Assembly: GCF_004027225.2 (NCBI RefSeq)
Contig: NC_044278.2
Span: forward strand, 61,888,243-61,952,242
Source of the DNA: Strigops habroptila
Lineage: Eukaryota > Chordata > Aves > Psittaciformes > Psittacidae
DNA: 64,000 bases
Direction: 5' to 3'
Shown here: positions 1 through 12,400 of the stretch, piece after piece
How the letters are laid out: every line of letters begins with the position of its first letter
How positions within the stretch are numbered: position 1 is the stretch's first letter
Translations under genes and position numbers: made by a program
The notes under the pieces: generated by a model
Told to the model about the DNA's origin: nothing
Database searches by the model: none
The model's input: only the letters and a program-made list of their open reading frames with translations

Positions 1-3000
1 AAAATGGAGAGGTGGTTCATAAGTTATTAGGGATAGACTAACAGACTGCACACGTAAACTTCATTTTCCCTGCAAGTATGGTTAATGAAAAAGTAAATTC
101 TTAGAATGCAGTTGCAAATAAACAAATTCAAAAGTCATTATGACACTAATTCACAAAAAATATAGGAGTAGGGAATAGGTATTTTTTGAAGTTGTGTACA
201 CTTTTAAAAGCATACACAAGACAGTCACTTCAGACTACTATCTTTATTTTCCCTCCTCGCACCTAGTAATAAAAATGTAAATACATTTTCTGTTGTGTGA
301 TGAAACCATTTCTTACCAGGTCTCCTATATAAAAATAAAGCTTACCAACACGTTTTTTCACACGTAAGAGTGAAAGCCTTTAGAGATCTGCTTACAACCT
401 AGCTCACAAGCTAACTGAAAATCCAAGAATTACTCGGTTTGCTTTGCAGTGGTGTACAATGTTGGATGAATAAACTAGTGTTGTAGTTTAAATACAGAAG
501 AGTGGTACAGGAACTTCACAGGCAGCTTTCTTCATGACATGTCAAAAGGCAGGACATGTTAGCTACTCATGCGTCAATGTTCAAAAGCTAAAAACCCCAG
601 TGCAGTAAAATCAGCAGATTACTGAAGTCTAGCAGAAATTTTCTAAATTTACATAGAAAAACCCAATTGAGATTACCAAATTTAGTATTTAGACAGCTAC
701 ATCACAGGCATAAAATATGACTTCTCAACATGCATTTTGATCATTATTTACACAAATACCACAAAATTTTATTCATCAGTTCATTCATTCTGCTATGCAA
801 TATTAACTATACCGTAAAGCTGCAGCTTTTAGAATTCTAGTGTACATATTGTAAACATCTTTAAGGACAAACAGGATGACAACTGAATAACACATTTATC
901 CCTAGAAGAACAGGATAGTCCCTATTCTGAAAGATAATGAAATTTACAGGCAGCACTGAACTTCCCCTATGGAAGGAGACGTTTTCTATCACACTGCTGA
1001 GGAGGACACTTTTTATCATTTCCTTAGTAGCTTCATAAAACACTTTATGGGTAGGGCTACATTAGTCTGCCAATTACGCTACATACAAATCCTTTAAATT
1101 CTCTTCCCTTTTTATGGCATCATAAAATATCTCTCCCAAAAGACAAAATGTCTTGTCTTTCAGACCTCCGTGTCATTCACTATGCCACATAACTGCAAGA
1201 CAACCATGTATCCTAGATCCAGTCCCACTTTTATATTCCTGTCGCAGTAAATATGGGAAAAAGTCAATTTTTCCAGATTCTTATGGAATGCTTATTCTCA
1301 TCTTTCCAAAACAATGACATTTTCAACAGATGCGATTTACCAAAACTAATTAAGTGTATTGTCTTGCCACAAAGCTCTCAATAAACTGACATTTGCAGGC
1401 CATACATAAAAACCACACACCAGAGAAAGCTCAGATTTGTGTATCTATCATCTCCACAAAGCAATCCATTTCTAAACCAACTTCTGAAGCATAAAATACT
1501 ATGACATTCCGATACAATGCAAACTGTTTAGGCGTGTTACAATTACAATTCTTGTGGTTTTGTGGAAGAAAAAAGTTCTGTGGATTATCATTTTTATAAT
1601 TTAATTCCTATCTTGAGATAGCTGTGAGATTGTGAAATGGAGATATTATGAAAGTCAAGTTCAGAAAAGCCAAAGGCACTGCAGTTACTATTGCCATGAA
1701 CAAATCTCTAAAAAAGCTCTCCTTAGAGAAAAATAACAAGATATCAGCTGTTATTGTATATTCTTAAACGTAAACCTAAACCAAATGAGAAGTCTATGGT
1801 CAGTTTCAGCTGGTTTTAAACTTCATTCACCTTCGGTTCTCTATTTATGAAATAGATGTTTCTTGTTATGTCAAGAAAAGTGTCAAGAGACCACTGTGAT
1901 TCATGGTAGCTCAAGATCAGCTAGATGAACTAACCTTTAAATGCTCCTTGACATTAAGACTTGGGAAAGAAGTGCCCACATCCAGCATCTTCCTTGGCCA
2001 CACTAATCTTATTTAATTATTGTTGTTTGAACAATATATGTTGGACCTAATTAAAGTAGAAGAAATGCTGCTCCATTGACACTGTGAGTTACAGTAACTG
2101 CAACTGCCTTAGAACTTCTGTGCAAAGTCCAGGTGAAAGCAAAGAATTTAACCCACTAAAAACAACTATTTGGAGGGAAGCCATATAAAAGTTTGTTGTT
2201 TTGCTTTGTTTTGTTTTTTTACCAGAACAGAATGGGTAAAGACACTCTGATGACTAAGTAAAACAAGTGAAGAAACCAGTTGGTTCAAAGCACTAGAAAC
2301 TGTTCTTAATGCAAAGTCTTATTTTGTTTTCACGTCCGGTTAAAGTCAGTACTTCCCACCATGACTATGCAATAATAGCACTTTGATAAACTGTGAAGAC
2401 TTGAACAACTCCTGAAGCATCAGTTCTTCCCCATTAGGATTCTAATAACTTATAAAATACAGTCCCACACATAAAACGACCAAAGGAAGTTGGAAGAGTG
2501 AGAGGGAGATGACAGAATTAGAAAGAAAAGATTAAATAAACTGGATATAGAAATGGTAAATATTTCCTGCAAAAAGCAGCTTTACTGCATGAAACAACTG
2601 AGCGTCTCTAACCTTCTGCTTAACTTTCCTTGGAAATCCTCTATTAGCTTCTGACAGTCAAGCAAGAGATTTCTTGTCCTGAAAAGGCTAGACATTTGTT
2701 ATTATGGGAGACAATATGAGTAGCCAATAGTGTAACTGATGATTTTGCAAAAGTTCTTGCTTCGGTTCTTTCTGAATTTCGAGTACAACCAAACCATTGT
2801 TCAGAATCAGACATTAAGATAGAAAATAAAACAGCATGCTAATATATAATGAAAGTAGTCTAAAATGCATAAGGTGAATGTACATGAAGAAAATTTACAC
2901 TGTCTAGGACAAAAAATTAAATTCCCAGGTTTATTCTAAAAGAGAAAGATTGCAGAAATACAACTAGCTTGTATGCCTTTAAAAGCAATGATCATATAAT

Positions 3001-3237
3001 CCCACATACTTCTCCATGAAGGTAACTGAAGAGCTACATACTTACTCTGATTTAAAAAAAAAAAAAACCAAAAAAAAATCCAAAAAACAACAAAAAAAAC
3101 CAAACGAAAAAACCCAATTTTTTTTTTCCCTCTTTGAAACCTATTCTATGTATGAACTCTGTTCTGTATTGGGTTGATACAGTCAAATGTGAAGCAAATA
3201 GATACTGAAAGCAAGTGCTGCACATGCAGTCCTTTAC
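1..3237 (-). other. SEPTIN10 intron (3' continuation off the window)
   Basis: AT-rich sequence with no exon I can recognise. I looked on the minus strand for the charged coiled-coil exons of septins and found none. The only notable element is an A-rich low-complexity run at 3054-3127, ending in a short T run. The short minus-strand ORF at 861-1043 shows no septin features. Confidence 0.6.
3054..3127. repeat. A-rich low-complexity tract
   Basis: About 60 bases of A runs broken by C or CC are followed directly by a run of ten T and CCC. It lies 110 bp from the donor of septin exon 7, inside the following intron. It may be the decayed tail of a retroposon, but no body is recognisable. Confidence 0.7.
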
Positions 3238-3406
3238 CTGACTGGTTCATGCCCAGGACCAATGTCTCTGAAGACCATCTCTTCCAGTCTGCAGCGTCTG
3301 TACAACTCATAATGCCGTGCATGAGTCTGCTCTCTTAAGTCTTCCATATTTGTGCAAATAAGCATCTCACGAAGCTTTACAAAGTCACAGTGGTTCTCAT
3401 TTGCCA
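3238..3406 (-). CDS. SEPTIN10: SEPTIN10 exon 7 (last exon visible)
   Basis: This 169-nt exon has a CATTAG acceptor and a GTAAAG donor. It encodes the end of the G domain and the septin-unique element: [14 protein letters not shown], then [20 protein letters not shown]. It ends in the variable segment before the coiled coil. The next exon should start with the QETYEAKR-type stretch, and I do not find that to the left, so it lies outside the window. Confidence 0.93.
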
Positions 3407-6400
3407 CTAATGAGTTAAAAGAGGAAGATTTTTATTACTATGCATAACTAGCAAAATTGTCAAAACACATTTTTAACAGCATTGAGATTCATTTATTTTG
3501 TTTACTAACTATAATTCCAGAAAAAGGTATCTTGTTGTTTACTATACATCTCATAATTCCTTATCATTTCAAATATACACATTGAAGCACTAACTGTAAG
3601 TACTGGTGAACATGTTCCAACACACCCTGATTTCCTGTTTGAGTTGAACAATGATAAATTTCTCTCTTTTTTTCCCCTCTACAAACAGTCATAAAACTTA
3701 GAAATCTGGTAGTACTAGAGGCACTGCCACCATACTAACCTACCCAAATATTGCACAAACTATCTCATAGCTCGATTCCAGGGTTGCATCATTGCTGATG
3801 GAACTACCAGTTAGTGCACACCTCAAGTATTAATTGTTAAACTCCTTAAATTGCTGATCCAAAATACAATCAATATGGCATCAGCGGATAATACGAGCCC
3901 TTTTAAGTATTGGTGAATTTTATACTTCAACAATGACAATCTGGTAAAAATACCTCTGAGAATTCATTTACCTTGTACAATGCCCCAAGGGTACTGACGA
4001 ACTCTCACCATTTTGTTTCCAATTTGCACCTTTTCATTACTTCCTACTACCGCAAATGGCATGTGCCCCTGTAAGAGTCACACCAATACAGTCTTATCTC
4101 TCAGCATTCTTATGTCAGAACTGAAAAGCAAACACTTCAGAAATAAACTGGGGAGAAAAAACACCATTTCAAGAAAAGCCAAAAGGCAGTTTCAAACAAA
4201 AAACCACTTTGAGGAGATCTAGTCAAACTACTGATACAAAAGTGAAGCTACAATAACAAAACCAGGAGTGGTTGACAGACGAGATGAGTGCGCTGCCAAT
4301 TCAGAGGAACCTTGACAAGCCGGAGAAATGGGCAAAGAGGAATCTCATGAGCTTCAAAGGAGAGCAAAGCCAAGTCATCCACATGAGGACGAATAACCCC
4401 ATGCTCCAGCAAATGCTGGGAGATAACTGGAAAGTTACTTTGCAGAAAAAGACGTGGGGCTCCCGGTGGACAACAGGTTGGACCTGATTTAGCAGGTTTG
4501 CCCCAAAAGGCAAAGGCAAAGGCAGCAGTTTACATCTTCAGATGCATTAGAAAGCATACCAGCAGTAAATAGAAAGCCACTCTAGAACACATCCCTCTGA
4601 TCTGCATTCAGCCAGACTTCGTATCCCCAGTAATAGTCATGAGACAATCACAGGTTTGAACCCGAGGTATGGTTACTGCTGTGGGCTCAGCCAAATGGCC
4701 AGAAATATAAATAGAGGCTAGGTACTGTCTGCATGCTAACCCACAACTATTGACCAAATTAAATAAATAAATCATTAACTAGAAAATAAATCACTAGCAG
4801 AGCATGACAGCATGAAAGGGGTAAGAGACCACCACCTTTCCTCACAGCAGAAAGACCTGTTACTGAATGACAGCCTCCACATTCTCACTCCCTGGCACAA
4901 GTGACAGAGGTTGGGACTGCAGAGCCATACACTCCCAAGTACCAGCCTCTCCTCCATACTTTCAACCCTACATGCAAACATTATGTTCATGTGCATCTAC
5001 AAACATATGCACGTGAACAGCAAATACAGAGTGTTCAAAGTAAAGACGTCTAACTCCACAAGCTTAGCTGAAGCTGGCAGATACTCCTGGGAGGATCTGA
5101 AAGGACAATAGTAAGAAGTCAGAAGTATACCTGACTTTTTAATCCCCAGAGAAAATCTGTCTTAATTTCAAATAAAGTACTAAATAAAAGGAAAAAGCAG
5201 ATGTAAGACTTGTTATGATAATGACCAGAGAAAACTGGAGAAACGAAGCACTTTAATGTCTTTCCTAACAGATGTAAGGTAGTATTTGCTGAGGAAAAGA
5301 GCAAAGCCAACCTGCCCATCTATGTTAGCAATTAAATATTAATTATACAGAAATTAGAAAAAGTATTTATAAGTGAGAACCTCTTTTCTGTTGCTGAGCC
5401 AGAAAAGAAAAAGCCTCCTAAAACAAGTGGAATCAACAGCAGAGCAACAGGAAGATTTGAGAATAGGGGAGAAAAAGAAAAGAAAACAAAACAAAACGAA
5501 ACAGATGAGCTTTTTAAGAAGAGAGAAAAATAAACTTGTTACGTACTAACCTATAAGCCTCAAGGTAATGGTGAAAGAACAGGCATGAATCAGCATTAGA
5601 GAGTGATGCTTTAGTACTAAAATACCAACGTTTTTGTCATTTACTTACATTCATGATGGTATTAATTTTAGAAACGGTTTCATCATCAGTTGGAAACTGG
5701 TATATCTGGATGCCATTACTAACTAATTCAAACATGATTTTGTTCTTGAAATTCTGTAGTTCGCTTTTAGTAATGCTGTCTGCTTTGCCTATAATTGGTA
5801 TAATGTTCACCTATTAATGACACAAATTATATGAAATGTGTAAGACTTCAGTTTTGAGGTGACATCTTTTATAAATTAAATTGTTTGGTGATGAGCTGTT
5901 TAAAACTTTCTCCACAGTCCAAACTTTCCATCAATTCATATCAAAGCTTCACAAACCATGAAAAATACATTCACTGGCACAAATTAACAAAATAATAACA
6001 GATTATTTAATATACTCACTTAAAATTAACTGATTCTGAGAACAGAATGAGGAAGGAGGTCCCATACAGTTTAGTGCTGAAAAGAACAGCAACGCCTACT
6101 TATTAATTAAATGACATTAAGTATTTATATCTCTGCTAATAAAATAGATTGTTTTAGTTTAACGGGACATGGTTCGGGGGTTAAATGAAAGTTGACAGTT
6201 TAAATACAAAAAGAAAAGGAACCTGGCTACCAAAGGCTGCCTACCCTTGAGCTGTTTCCTTGGGGTCTTTTCAGCTACAGCAACATCTCGTTCACCTCAC
6301 CACTATAGCAGATAATTTCTGAAGTATCTGCTGCAAGCATATGAATGGCAAAGACTAAAGCATCTTGCTTACCAGTCTTTACAATAGCTATTCAGAACTT

Positions 6401-9400
6401 GCAATTCAGTTCTACTAAGGTAAACTGCCCTATTTCCTAAACCAATTATGACAGTAACTTAGTAGATGCCAAACTTTTCTTAAAAATACTATCACCACTC
6501 CCAAATTATGCATTTTTCAGAACTAGATACAAAGAATTAATGCCAACGTCCAAATATTTGGGGAGAAAATACAAATAATTATTCCAGATTTCTCAAGATG
6601 AGAATTTTACAGAGTCCCTTGATCACAGATGCAAAAAGGAGGGGGATGGGAAGGGGGGAAGAAAAAAAATAAATAAATAAAACCCCACACACATTCCTTT
6701 TTTTAATCCTGAATAGCCCCTCTGAATGGAAATGCCTGGGCATGGAATCTCAAGAATGGGTTCAAAATGAATGTTTTTGAAATAAGTCTTGTGTCTTAAC
6801 CAAAACACCCAAACGAGAAAAAAGGCATTCCAACTCCAAAGTATGGCTGCTAAGATTATCTGATGATAGTCCTTAACTGTGTAGCATACATAACCTAAGC
6901 ACACATGGGGCAAAATGTCTAAAAGCAAGTAAAATGCTAGATTTTTTTCTTTTAATAACAGAGTTAATTTTGGATTGTTTAAACAGTCTATTATGGATAT
7001 GAGTAATTCACAGCTTCAATCAGATTAGCGGAGGGACATCAATTTAGGTTTTCTATCCTATAGGTTTAAAAATGGATGGCATACGGTCTTCTGAATTAAA
7101 TTAACCTTTATTCAATTTTCTACATGAAAGTCTTTCAAGCACTCCTTAATTGGGAAAGAATTTCTTAGATAATGAATAGCAGAGAAAGACTGCTGGAGAG
7201 TCCAGTAAGAAAAGAAAAGCAAAATCACCAGAAACTGATTACAGCTATCAACATTGGTGCTAAATCACCACTATTGTATTAAAATTTAAAAGCTATACTA
7301 CTCCGGCTTTAGATAAGCAACAAAAAAGTTATCTTTGTTTAATCTGTTAAACAAAATCAATTTCTGCTTGCAGCATCTAAGGTTTACTTGAAAAGTAGTA
7401 TCTTAGTGCTTTCATGCAAGAATAACATTAATGGAAAGCACACATTTGTACTAACAAGAGACATAAACTGTATTGATTTGGGCCACATACAGATGTGCCC
7501 CAAGTCCCAGTGCTCCCTCTTATGCCTACTACTCACTCAGAAACCAACTGACTCCCTTCCAGCCCCTTCCCCAGCTACAGCCAACTCTCAACAGCTATGA
7601 AATTGAATTTTCCTACAAAGTTATAGGCCATTAATACAGAATCACTTTAAAGCCCCCCAAAATGTGTACATTTAAATAAAAAATACAGTCCTGCCCTTCC
7701 CCTTGCCTGTAGCTGCTCATTGCCAGGTAGAACTAAAATTTGTGCAGCTGTCTAAGAAGACAGAATACTTTTCAGCTTGATCAGTTACTTAATGAAGCAA
7801 AAATCTTTAGCTTTCAATTTCAATCAGTTCCCTCATCCAGGGAACTGGCTGTCCAAAAATCTTCAGCATGCACAATGGGAAGAAGCAGCTGAGACTGCCT
7901 CATTCAATAGCAATGTAGATTGAGCATGTAAAATCACCAGGATAATTTTTATCCATGTGCATTATGTCTCTGTTTGCTAGCACCAAATTCAGCACTGTCA
8001 TCATCATCGTTCTGCCAGAAATGCAGTGTTGATTCCCCACCCAGTTAGAAAACATGCTATTACTCTAAATTAAGATTTTCATGTAACACTTTACATTAAT
8101 GCCAAAATATCTGTTGCCACTTTATGCTACAGAGAAGGAAAAAAATACATGTACTGGAAATTATTATTGGTTGATATCTTGCAGGATGATTAAAGTGTCT
8201 CTCTGTGAATCAATACAAAAATTTCAAATTACTCTTTCTGAAGAAAAAAAAATCAACAAAACAACAAACTTAAACCTAAACAAGGTACCTCCGTATCATT
8301 CCCTGACTTAACAGTAACCTACATATAATTCTTCAATAATGACTTAAAAACCCAGATGTGTTAGTTGAATAATCACTAGCTCCCAGCAAGAAAGCATACA
8401 GAAGAAGATTCCCTTCATCTGTGAATGAAACCTGGCTGGTCTGCAGTGATTCAGTCCTAAGCAAAACTATGGGACTCTCCAATGTCTAAAAGCTAGAGGC
8501 CAAATTCTTAGCTAGTTATCGAATTTATGAACAATAGAAAAAAAATAATTGCCCAAAGATAGGTCTGTGTTTTTCCTCCCAGGATTACTGAGTATAGGAT
8601 GACTCTATCCTATTCCAAGAATCCTCTTTACCTCTGAGCTGTGTAATCCGGTCTTGTTTTGTATCAAGCAGACCATAACAAAGCTAACAGTGTACATTGT
8701 GGTGGATTTAGGAAGAAACTAAAGACAACTTTTGACAGATTTGTACACTTGACGTATGCATGTTCCTCTACCACCTTCTCTTTATAGAATCCTATACGCA
8801 GCAAATGTGACCAGGGACTTCCACAACCTGGGAAATCCTGAGTTCTGAAATGCCTCTAGGAGAATACAGTAGTAAAAGCATCACAAATATGTTTCACAAT
8901 GGGACAGAAACCAAACTACAGTTGAAGTATATACTTTTTCATCTGTGTATATTTATATTTCTGTAGTAAGATCAGAAAGTAGAATCCATTGCAAAGGATA
9001 AAACAACAGTTGCATGCTGTTCATGTTCTCTCTGAACCAAAGCAGAAACAAAAATATTTAGAGTAGGTGGCTAGAAGCTAAAATCCCCCGAAGCAGAATT
9101 ACATTCATTTTATCCTGACGGGAAAATATTTCTCAGGATGCTGGGACTCATGGATCTATTTCCTTTTCTTTTGGAAGAAACACTGTTTTAAAGGGAGTTC
9201 AGTTTGAGAGAGCACAACCTAGACGCCTAATATTTCTGCGGTTTAACACAACCTCCAACTTCAAAACTCTGAGTAGAACAATATGTTCCATGAGACTGTT
9301 CTAGTACCTGTATTCTGTATTCTAGTACATACTCTAGTACCAACGCTCTTTAGCTCTCAGTGCATACTACAGGATATTTTCACAAACATTTTAATCTGGC

Positions 9401-12400
9401 ATAAAGAAAGCAGTGACCCTGTCTTTCCTACCTTTGTCTCACCATACTCCTCCCCACACTTGCTCTGTGCTATTGAGAAAGTTCGAAATGCAAAATGCAT
9501 CCACAAACAAAATTACAAAATACCAAATGTGCTCATCAATCACAAATGTGGAACAGACAGCTGATTTGGTCCTTGTTATCGTGAAGACACATCTCACGAA
9601 CAAGCAAATGCAGAAAGAAATGCACCTTCAGGAGAGACGCTAATAAAACACAAACGAAAGGGCTAGAGGAACAACAAATGCATTTAAGTTATCAAATGTC
9701 TCAAAAATTCAACAAATTAAGCCCAAATGACAACAGGTTTCTTAAAATTGGCTAAACATTTAGCTTCATCCAGCCCCATTACAAGAAGAAAGATAAGAAT
9801 TTAGAAAGTGCAAGTAATCACACTAGAAACTGCTATTTTAATGCTTTCAAAACAAATCAAGATGTGACATTTAAAACACTAATGCAGCCTATCTTAGAAA
9901 GAGCCATGCTGGCAGGGTGTTCTGTTCATGGCACTTGCCTCTTTGGCTACCTCTAACAAAGATGTTCACAGTGCTGCAAAGCTTTTTATATGCTAACTTT
10001 CCAGCAGTCCCAAAACTCAATAGTGAACTAGAACTAGCAACAAGCTTAATTAGAAATATTACAGTGTTCATGGAGGGTACCCTGTCCAATCACAATAAAA
10101 TAGATGTTAACAGTTTGTTAAAAGTAAAGTTGGTGTGGGTTTATTTTTTTTTTAAACCTCGTAGTGCTTCTTTCTTCAGCGTCTGGCCAAATGTCTCTCT
10201 CCTTTTGTTTTGTAAATAAACACCTGACAAGCTGCAAGCTACTTGCAGAACCAATTTATTCTGAACTTAAGGTACACTAGTACTAAAAACATCCCAAAAA
10301 CAAACACACAGATATAGAACTGAAAGGTGGTAGAGGGCCTAAAAGCTGCAAGATGCTTCAGGAAGTAAGACAAATTCTTGGAACTCTGTTTCAAAGTCTT
10401 ACCTTGCTGTCTAGTCTTCTCATGGTTAATAAATCTAAGGATTTCAGGGAATGGCCTGTAGGTGAAATGAAATAGAGGCAGACATGGATGCGAGTATCAT
10501 GGTAGCTAAATAAAGAACGTTTAATTTTCAGTTCTTCTTGGAGATAGGCTTCAAATTGTGCATCTATATAATCCACTATTGGCTGATAGCTGTAAGAAAT
10601 AAAATTTAACAACCAGTGATTAGCTAGTCCTAAACAGAGTCAAACTAACAAAGGAATTCCTCTTGTACCGTTCTGTGGATTTTTGCTTTACATGTCAAAA
10701 GGCTGCTCAAGTATCTACTCGCTACAGCAGAAAATTAAATGTACGGAGTAATCTTAATTTCTGAAATGCTACTTAAAAAGAATGGCGCACCTAATACAGA
10801 TAAAATATTTCCTAGCTACTATTAGTGAACAAAAGCTACATAAACTTAGTTATGATTATAGCCAATTTTCCCAAGTGATGTTTTATAAATTTTCGTAATC
10901 AAGCTGTGCAACTGCAGACTTTTAGATAGAAGGAAGATACAAAAAATTCTTTGATACAATACGAGAAAAGAAAGAATATGCAATTACCAGTACAAAGTAA
11001 CAGGACCTCCTTTATCTTCTGAAGTACTGTACAAGAGAGAGCTCAACAATACACAAAAATTGAAAAGGAAGAATGTAAGAGAACAATGTAAATCTGATTT
11101 GCAATAAATACAGTTTAAGTATACTTTATCCTATTGAAAACCAGATTATAATCTGCTTTCTAAAAGAAAGTGTTGCTAGAGGTACAGGCAGCGTGCCCTT
11201 ACATTTTTGCTTCTACACAAAGTTTAGAAACCAGATCAAATGCTATCAAAATTCCAAAGTAGTTGATACACACAAAATTAAAAGGAGGACTAAAAGGCAG
11301 CTCCTATACCACACAGCAAACCCTCTAATATCTATTCTAATACTTGCATCTCATTCATCCAAGTCACAAGCAGTAGCTATTTTCCAATGGTATCATAAGC
11401 CATTGCTCTCATAACAACGTTAATGTGACTCTCTAACCTTCATTTATAACTACTACCATTTAGGCACCCATATATCACAAAGGATTGCTAAAATGCTTTA
11501 CAATTAAGATAAAAGAAACAAGTCTGCTGAGAGACAATTCAGTATTTTAAAATCTTCAATTCATAAAAGCAGACTCAAAAAAAGTTCTGAAAGACACTAG
11601 CATGGTACCTCTACATCCTCTGATCAAACTGTCCGACATGAAAAACAAAGGCCTTCAGAAATCCGTATGATGTTCGTTCCAGTTTATGGTCTTCAATATA
11701 TTCCAACCAAATTCTTAAACCCCCTATAGATCTAATCTATATAACATACAGTAACCTGTTTGCTTGTTTAAGCCTCTCACTGACTTTCTCCCTGCTTTCC
11801 TCCTCTCCAAAACAAAGCCACTATTGCATGTATTATTTACATACATTTATAAAAGATTGTATCATAAAGAAAGGGGCAGAGTTCATCTGATCTCTCAAAT
11901 AATTTCCTAGATGAGAAGAAAACATGCTTACTTTGGTACACAGAGAAAACAGTAAACCAAATATTTGGAGTATACATGTAAGACAAATATTTACTACAAA
12001 GTCCAAAGAAAAATCAATTGCAATTGAAGACCAAAACTTCTACATATCACAGCAATAAGAGGGCACTTACCTATCTTCTTTGTCTATTTGGTCACCAAAT
12101 CCCACTGTATTTACAATGGTCAGCTTCAAAAGAATATTACTTTCCTGTAGTTCGTAAGTCTGGGCTCTAAGTTTTACTTTTGGCAGAAAATGCGTTGACA
12201 CAGGGTCATCAAAAGTGGTGTTAAATAAACTGTTTATCAAGGTTGATATCCCACTTCCAGTTTCCCCTAAAGTTAAACAGAAGGGTTAGGGAAGACATTT
12301 TGCACATCAAATAAATACCTTCTAAGCATAGAAAGTATTATTGCGGGAACTCAACAAATTTACACAAAAAATTGCCAACTGATTTCTCCAAGCAAAATGG

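Noticed and set aside
1..3237. Septin coiled-coil exons at the left end
   Set aside because: I searched the minus strand for the Glu/Lys-rich tail exons and the QETYEAKR-type start and found neither, so they lie outside the window.
12071..12266. Septin copy being a processed pseudogene because of the P-loop change
   Set aside because: The gene keeps introns, consensus splice sites, intact frames and a CpG-island promoter in its expected position beside SOWAHC.
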